From: Thermodesulfobacteriota bacterium
GTDB taxonomy: Bacteria; Desulfobacterota; QYQD01
Length of the DNA stretch: 5,768 nucleotides
Direction of reading: 5' to 3'
NCBI GenBank assembly: GCA_030017815.1
Contig: JASEGX010000155.1
Location: 1-5,768, forward strand
Every line of letters starts with the position of its first letter. The first letter of the stretch is position 1. Made by a program: the position numbers and the translations under genes. The notes under the pieces are model-generated. The model was not told the origin of the DNA, did no database searches, and saw only the letters and a program-made list of their open reading frames with translations. This document shows positions 5,653-5,768 of this stretch, piece by piece.

Positions 5653-5768
5653 AATTTCAAATGATAAAATCCAAAGTTCAAATAAATGACAAATGGCAAA
5701 ACCCAAACCGTAAAATTTTTGTCATTTAGTCATTTGGATTTCATTTGAACTTTGAGCTTTGAAATTTG
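5653..5768. repeat. Long imperfect inverted repeat built from CAAANNN heptamers
   Basis: This gene-free region upstream of glyA is an imperfect inverted repeat reaching the window edge. Exact complementary blocks are 5653-5661 with 5758-5766 (9 bp), 5672-5683 with 5743-5754 (12 bp) and 5684-5690 with 5721-5727 (7 bp). Each arm is itself a 7-base-period array with C/T-A-A-A as core. On the + strand units start at 5658, 5665, 5672 and 5679, then after a 4-base slip at 5690, 5697 and 5704. On the minus strand units end-to-end cover 5768-5741, then after a 4-base slip 5736-5730. The centre (about 5711-5717) is AT-only. The repeat may continue beyond 5768. Function is unknown; a mobile or dispersed intergenic element is one possibility. 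Confidence 0.65.

Noticed and set aside
5600..5660. Sigma-70 promoter for glyA (TTGAAA at 5660-5655 or TATAAA near 5609)
   Set aside because: TTGAAA has no -10 at a suitable spacing, and the TATAAA-like sequence is too close to the ATG and has no -35.

Overview
The window reads as part of a bacterial biosynthetic operon. Six complete genes all lie on the minus strand, so transcription runs from high to low coordinates: glyA, a dCMP deaminase gene, nrdR, ribD, ribE (riboflavin synthase) and ribBA. The coding sequence has balanced base composition and the gaps are AT-rich. From memory, this gene order and the protein sequences are most like Desulfobacterota (the former Deltaproteobacteria). That assignment is an inference, since no database search was possible and there is no rRNA or other phylogenetic marker here.

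Layout from right to left. Positions 5600-5768 hold no gene. They contain an inverted pair of seven-base-period repeats (core CAAANNN) and a small GC hairpin next to glyA. glyA (5599-4325), the dCMP deaminase gene (best start 4322), nrdR (3857-3384) and ribD (3383-2277, TTG start) are tightly packed, with gaps of 2, 24 and 0 bases. A 146-base gap (2131-2276) separates ribD from ribE (2130-1468). A 140-base gap (1328-1467) separates ribE from ribBA (1327-122). The last 121 bases follow ribBA and may carry the start of another gene running off the left edge, for which ribH would be the expected neighbour.

Functionally the window has two linked themes. GlyA makes 5,10-methylene-tetrahydrofolate, dCMP deaminase makes dUMP (together the two inputs of thymidylate synthesis), and NrdR represses ribonucleotide reductase genes. 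RibD, RibE and RibBA supply most of riboflavin synthesis: both entry branches (GTP cyclohydrolase II and DHBP synthase), the deaminase/reductase steps and the final dismutation. The unassigned phosphatase and lumazine synthase (RibH) are not in view.

The genes are ordinary; the gaps are more interesting. All four sizeable gaps contain short degenerate repeats with a strict seven-base period but different cores. The ribE-ribBA gap can also form mutually exclusive RNA pairings, one of which covers the ribBA ribosome binding site. No FMN riboswitch was recognised. RibBA carries Gln where the Mg-binding His of E. coli RibB lies.
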